NCBI GenBank assembly: GCA_030603035.1
Contig: JAUVYQ010000140.1
Span: 1 to 6,337 of the forward strand
Source of the DNA: Phycisphaerae bacterium
GTDB lineage: Bacteria; Planctomycetota; Phycisphaerae; Sedimentisphaerales; SG8-4
Length of the DNA: 6,337 nucleotides
Direction: 5' to 3'
The position numbers and the translations under genes are program-made. The notes beneath the pieces are model-generated. The model worked only from the letters and a program-made list of their open reading frames with translations, had not been told where the DNA came from and did not search any database. Positions 4,262 through 6,337 of the stretch are shown here, piece by piece (the stretch's first letter is position 1; every line of letters starts with the position of its first letter).

Positions 4262-4963
4262 TTAGGCGGTTACTGTGCAGACCGCAGTAAACGGCTCACT
4301 GATTCGGGCGTCCATTCTTTCGATACGTGCTTTAACCCAAACTTTTTGACCTTCAAACGACGGCGTCCAGTGGTCTGTTGAGTGTGGCGTCGTTGGCGGG
4401 GCAACTGCATCACCACTGATTCGCAGTATTCTGCGGTAAGGCCCGGCGAAAAAGTTGCGGGTGCCGTTTTGTGGCGTTCCAGCAAGAAGCCACATAGAGC
4501 CTCCGGTTTCGTCACACCAGTCGCGGGTATCATCGTAGGTACAGACGATGAGGTTTGGCGGAGCGGCCGAAATAGCGATGGAAAAAGCCGGATCGTGTTC
4601 GGGGAGAGTCAAGACAGTAGGGCCGGCAAGGATAGGAGCAAATCCCCACCTTGCTCGATTAGCGTTGCTTCTGATGAAGTGGTTAAAGCCGGACAGCTTG
4701 ATGCTCTCGCCTAACGCGTTTTTCATTGTAATAGCATCGGCGTAGGCCTTCCACGCCGCCCGCTGAGCAGCGCTACACGTTTCGTTCCAAACTTCCGTCA
4801 AGAGGGCAATAGCCGACCTTACAGCGACCTGGTCTGCGGTGTTTGGATTGATTGGCTTTGTTCTTGCTCTTACGTAGTTTCCGTAGCGGTTTCTCGCGAA
4901 TGTGTTGCCAGCGATTGAGCCGGACATCTTGGTAATACCACCACCAAATTGTACTAGTGCCAT
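4262..4963 (-). CDS. GGGIT-type phage-like protein, 233 aa (largest gene)
   Basis: ATG 4961-4963 follows a very strong Shine-Dalgarno (AAAGGAGGTGA, 5 bases away); a TTG start 8 codons earlier would include that site and is rejected. Residues 1-50 (ALVQFGGGITKMSGSIAGNTFARNRYGNYVRARTKPINPNT) form the module shared with the 178-aa protein. Residues 53-76 (LLTEVWNETCSAAQRAAWKAYADA) are amphipathic helices, followed by SGFNHFIRSN (91-100). The rest is beta-rich (SIAISAAPPNLIVCTY; VWVKARIERMDARISEP). The strong translation signal implies high expression, as for a structural protein, but no capsid fold is identifiable. It sits directly behind a structured leader and terminator. Confidence 0.85.
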   Translation of the reverse strand: MALVQFGGGITKMSGSIAGNTFARNRYGNYVRARTKPINPNTADQVAVRSAIALLTEVWNETCSAAQRAAWKAYADAITMKNALGESIKLSGFNHFIRSNANRARWGFAPILAGPTVLTLPEHDPAFSIAISAAPPNLIVCTYDDTRDWCDETGGSMWLLAGTPQNGTRNFFAGPYRRILRISGDAVAPPTTPHSTDHWTPSFEGQKVWVKARIERMDARISEPFTAVCTVTA

Positions 4964-4985
4964 GTATGTCACCTCCTTTTGAGGC

Positions 4986-5020
4986 AAAAAAAGCCCCGAC
5001 CATCCGTCAACGGCCGGGGC
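4986..5020 (-). terminator. Intrinsic terminator/attenuator before the 233-aa gene
   Basis: In minus-strand RNA, GCCCCGGCC (5020-5012) pairs with GGUCGGGGC (5001-4993) around a 10-base loop; all nine pairs form, one being G-U. Seven U follow (4992-4986). It is a textbook terminator, yet it ends only 15 bases before the strong Shine-Dalgarno of the 233-aa gene. It therefore either separates the cysteine-rich gene from the rest or acts as a regulated attenuator in the leader. Confidence 0.82.
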
Positions 5021-5103
5021 GTTACTAAAGCGTTTAGCAGGTTTTCGGCCACACTACCTGAAAACCCGCGTAACGTCCAGAAAAAAGTTTGTGAGGTTGG
5101 ACG
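5020..5103 (-). promoter_or_regulatory. Structured leader RNA with three-way junction (possible regulator)
   Basis: On the minus strand CGTTAC (5075-5070) closes on GTAACG (5025-5020). Inside, with no unpaired linker base, lie GCGGGTTTTC/GAAAACCTGC (5069-5060 with 5046-5037, 13-base loop) and TAAA-CGC-TTTA (5036-5026). Upstream, CGTCCA/TGGACG (5103-5098 with 5079-5074) gives a hairpin that overlaps the closing stem by two bases. The closing stem shares base 5020 with the terminator stem. The one imperfect pair is U-G in minus-strand RNA but A-C on the other strand, favouring function in this transcript. A possible -10 TATAAA lies at 5134-5139. I cannot match it to a known riboswitch class. 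Confidence 0.6.
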
Positions 5104-5152
5104 CTGCTGCGATAAGTCGAGGCGGTTGGTAGTTTTATACCGTACTTTTTTT

Positions 5153-5350
5153 TTACGGTGGCTTTAATTCGGTGGTGTCGTATTGAACGTGGACCTTGAC
5201 GATGTTGGATGTGTTTGCAAAAAAGTGTGAGCCGATTCCGTTTGTCGGGACCGTCGCTTCGTACTTCAACGGCTCAAACGGAACGAGGTTATAGTCGTGG
5301 CATAAGAGCCACGCCCTGTAATCAGATATCCAGTCTCCGTTCACGGCCAT
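5153..5350 (-). CDS. C-terminal part of the cysteine-rich protein in the -1 frame, or separate 65-aa gene
   Basis: Open from 5431 in the frame one base behind the 121-aa gene. The region after 5350 (VNGDWISDYRAWLLCHDYNLVPFEPLKYEATVPTNG ... NIVKVHVQYDTTE) looks like genuine protein ending in a beta strand, whereas its upstream part is a shadow of the other frame. An ATG at 5348-5350 overlaps the TGA of the 121-aa gene by a few bases, but no Shine-Dalgarno at proper spacing is visible, so it would depend on coupling. Alternatives are a -1 frameshift product of about 185 aa or an assembly or natural indel. It lies before the structured leader; a short ACCGTA/TACGGT hairpin overlaps its stop. Confidence 0.55.
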   Translation of the reverse strand: MAVNGDWISDYRAWLLCHDYNLVPFEPLKYEATVPTNGIGSHFFANTSNIVKVHVQYDTTELKPP

Positions 5351-5706
5351 ACCTCGAAACGACAACCTTGGGTGCAGATACCATCTATCCACGGGCGGCA
5401 ATGGTTGTCGGCGATTATAAGGAGTGCACACCAGAAACCGTCAACGCGGTCGACGAAAATATGCGTATCGTTACTACCACCCCAACAAAAAATCAGATAG
5501 ACATCGCCTTGGCGACCATTGCCATCTGTGACTAAACCTTGGAATTCGCAGGGTGTGCCAGGGGCTTGGTCGAGGTCGCCGGTCAATGGGCTTAATGTAG
5601 GGACGGTTAATCTACAGTGTAGTATCTCTGGTAGATTAGCACAGCAATCTGAGCAGGTTCCTAAATCAGGCTCATCCGGTGGTACTGTATGTCCCATAGC
5701 GTACAT
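5341..5706 (-). CDS. Cysteine-rich protein, 121 aa (possibly truncated by frameshift)
   Basis: First gene after the integrase terminator. Ten cysteines (18, 21, 22, 31, 53, 74, 93, 103, 111, 115), several in pairs such as CSDCC, alternate with short beta-like segments (DVYLIFCW, FWCALLIIADNHC, CRFEVW), suggesting a metal- or disulphide-stabilised beta protein, perhaps virion-associated. No signal peptide. It ends abruptly after CRFEVWP with TGA at 5341-5343, and the adjoining frame continues with similar-looking sequence, so the natural protein may be longer. Start ATG 5704-5706 lacks a Shine-Dalgarno; the next ATG is at codon 4. Possible -10 TATAAT at 5728-5733 would give a leader of about 15 bases. 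Confidence 0.7.
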   Translation of the reverse strand: MYAMGHTVPPDEPDLGTCSDCCANLPEILHCRLTVPTLSPLTGDLDQAPGTPCEFQGLVTDGNGRQGDVYLIFCWGGSNDTHIFVDRVDGFWCALLIIADNHCRPWIDGICTQGCRFEVWP

Positions 5707-5727
5707 TGTAACAAATTCACAGGCTAT

Positions 5728-5733
5728 ATTATA
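5728..5733 (-). promoter_or_regulatory. Possible -10 box for the cysteine-rich gene
   Basis: An exact TATAAT on the minus strand 22 bases before the ATG of the 121-aa gene. No good -35 lies 16-18 bases further upstream; that stretch is a short run of TAG triplets on the plus strand (5753-5766). In an AT-rich stretch this match may be chance. Confidence 0.3.
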
Positions 5734-5824
5734 CTACTATATGTAAGAAGGGTAGTAGTAGTAGTATGCCCTGTTGGATTGTTGGTAAAAAAAACACAAA
5801 GCGACCCAAATGGGTATGATCATA

Positions 5825-5861
5825 AGAAAAACCCTCGTCTTTGGTAGTTAGATGAGGGTTT
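5825..5861 (-). terminator. Intrinsic terminator after the integrase
   Basis: In minus-strand RNA AAACCCTCAUC (5861-5851) pairs with GACGAGGGUUU (5839-5829), one pair imperfect, around an 11-base loop. The U-run continues to 5826 before a C. It lies about 30 bases past the integrase stop and should end the integrase operon and insulate the next gene block. Confidence 0.8.
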
Positions 5862-5865
5862 CGGA

Positions 5866-5877
5866 ATGTCGCTTTTG
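5866..5877 (+). promoter_or_regulatory. Inverted copy of the ATGTCGCTTTTG repeat
   Basis: Exact 12-base match, in the opposite orientation, to the operator-like repeats at 611-645. It lies between the integrase stop and its terminator. With a shorter related copy at 5798-5807 the motif brackets the integrase gene on the circle. Confidence 0.4.
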
Positions 5878-5891
5878 CGATCGGGAAATTG

Positions 5892-6337
5892 TTAAGTTTT
5901 CTGTGAGGTTTCGCCTGTTTCTTCACTGTCAAGCGAGTCGATGGCGTCTTTTAGGTGTTGGCTGTTAGGATGTGTGTAAATCTGTGTGCTACTTAGCTGC
6001 TTGTGGCCCAAAAGTACTTGGACGACTCGCATGCTGGTTGTTAGCATCAGCTTTGAGGCGAACGTGTGGCGTAAGACGTGGGGGTGGACAGGCCGATGGA
6101 TGGCGTTAAGAGCAGCGTATTTGATGATACGCTCAACCTGTCGGGTGGATAGTGGCTGCCAGTGGTTGACCTCGTAGAAGGCAAATTGGCCCGGTTCGCG
6201 TTCCTGTGTACGCCAGATGTGAAACGAGACTTTTTCGATAGCTTTTTGGATTCGCTTTGTTAGCGGTATCAGACGTTCCCCTCTTTTCTCGGCGATTTCT
6301 TTGCCTACAAAAAGCGAGTGGACTGGGTGTGCCTCGA
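5892..6337 (-). CDS. int: Tyrosine recombinase/integrase, C-terminal part (joins 328..1)
   Basis: Carries the rest of the catalytic domain (codons 110-210 below 6196; the part above 6196 duplicates the left end). Visible motifs are HPHVLRHTFASKL, with His149, Arg152 and the following His, then LLGHKQLSSTQIYTH, with His174 and the nucleophile Tyr183. With Arg49 and Lys80 from the other part, the full R-K-H-R-H-Y catalytic set is present, so the enzyme should be active. The gene ends with TAA at 5892-5894. A terminator lies about 30 bases further on in its direction of transcription (5825-5861). It is the last gene of its operon. Confidence 0.95.
   Translation of the reverse strand, partial: EAHPVHSLFVGKEIAEKRGERLIPLTKRIQKAIEKVSFHIWRTQEREPGQFAFYEVNHWQPLSTRQVERIIKYAALNAIHRPVHPHVLRHTFASKLMLTTSMRVVQVLLGHKQLSSTQIYTHPNSQHLKDAIDSLDSEETGETSQKT
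6197..6337. repeat. Terminal direct repeat, right copy (circular overlap)
   Basis: Second copy of bases 1-141, base for base. It lies inside the integrase gene. Removing it and joining 6196 to 1 restores one 633-nt open reading frame. Confidence 0.93.

Noticed and set aside
5139..5159. ACCGTA/TACGGT hairpin with a long T-run loop
   Set aside because: The T-run is in the loop on the plus strand and no U-tract follows the stem on the minus strand, so it is not a supported terminator.
5729..5932. Minus-strand 67-codon frame upstream of the cysteine-rich gene
   Set aside because: It overlaps the integrase C-terminus, runs through the integrase terminator and has no ribosome binding site.
1..6337. 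Search for CRISPR arrays, tRNA or rRNA genes, insertion sequences and reverse-transcriptase-based systems
   Set aside because: No regularly spaced short repeats with unique spacers, no cloverleaf, no transposase motif and no reverse-transcriptase motif were seen; the large repeats number only two.

Overview
The window reads as one complete small circular replicon. Bases 1-141 are repeated exactly at 6197-6337, so the molecule is a 6,196-bp circle written with a 141-bp overlap. A tyrosine recombinase gene runs through the junction and only becomes complete when the ends are joined. Every gene I can support lies on the minus strand. I recognise no replication initiator, terminase, portal, capsid or plasmid partition gene. 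Base composition and Shine-Dalgarno sites indicate a bacterial host. Several protein types (the GGGIT proteins, a GDFTADG..HELDLS beta protein, a cysteine-rich protein, an IPLxRG-HNH endonuclease) resemble uncharacterised proteins I associate, from memory only, with phage and Planctomycetota-like environmental sequences. That host guess is weak.

Layout, read along the minus strand. (1) Integrase operon, 1204 down through the junction to 5892: a basic 98-aa protein, a 74-aa protein, a 60-aa zinc-ribbon protein and the 210-aa integrase, ending at an intrinsic terminator (5825-5861). A promoter inside this operon (602-630) is interleaved with copies of ATGTCGCTTTTG, a probable operator. (2) A second gene block, 5706 down to 2249: a cysteine-rich protein that appears frameshifted or followed by an overlapping gene; a terminator and a three-way-junction leader; a 233-aa GGGIT protein; a 135-aa probable beta-sandwich protein; a 65-aa protein; a 49-aa lipoprotein; a basic zinc-finger protein; an HNH endonuclease; and a 178-aa second GGGIT protein. 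These genes are tightly packed (TAATG junction, 17-bp overlap, gaps of 3-11 bp). They look like accessory or structural phage genes, although no capsid protein is identifiable.

(3) Between the two blocks lies about 1 kb (1205-2248) with no convincing gene. It holds a run of adjacent hairpins (1353-1573), two 161-bp direct repeats exactly 253 bp apart, each headed by a GAA-triloop hairpin whose outer base pair changes in a compensatory way, G-rich tracts, short GATGATG/CTCGATTTT repeats, and a 46-bp AT-rich palindrome. This is the best candidate for the replication origin, and possibly for packaging or attachment functions.

Overall, my interpretation is a phage satellite or integrative circular element that carries its own recombinase and depends on a helper or host for replication, or that uses an initiator of an unrecognised family. 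The most original parts are the structured 1-kb region and the structured leader with terminator at 4986-5103.
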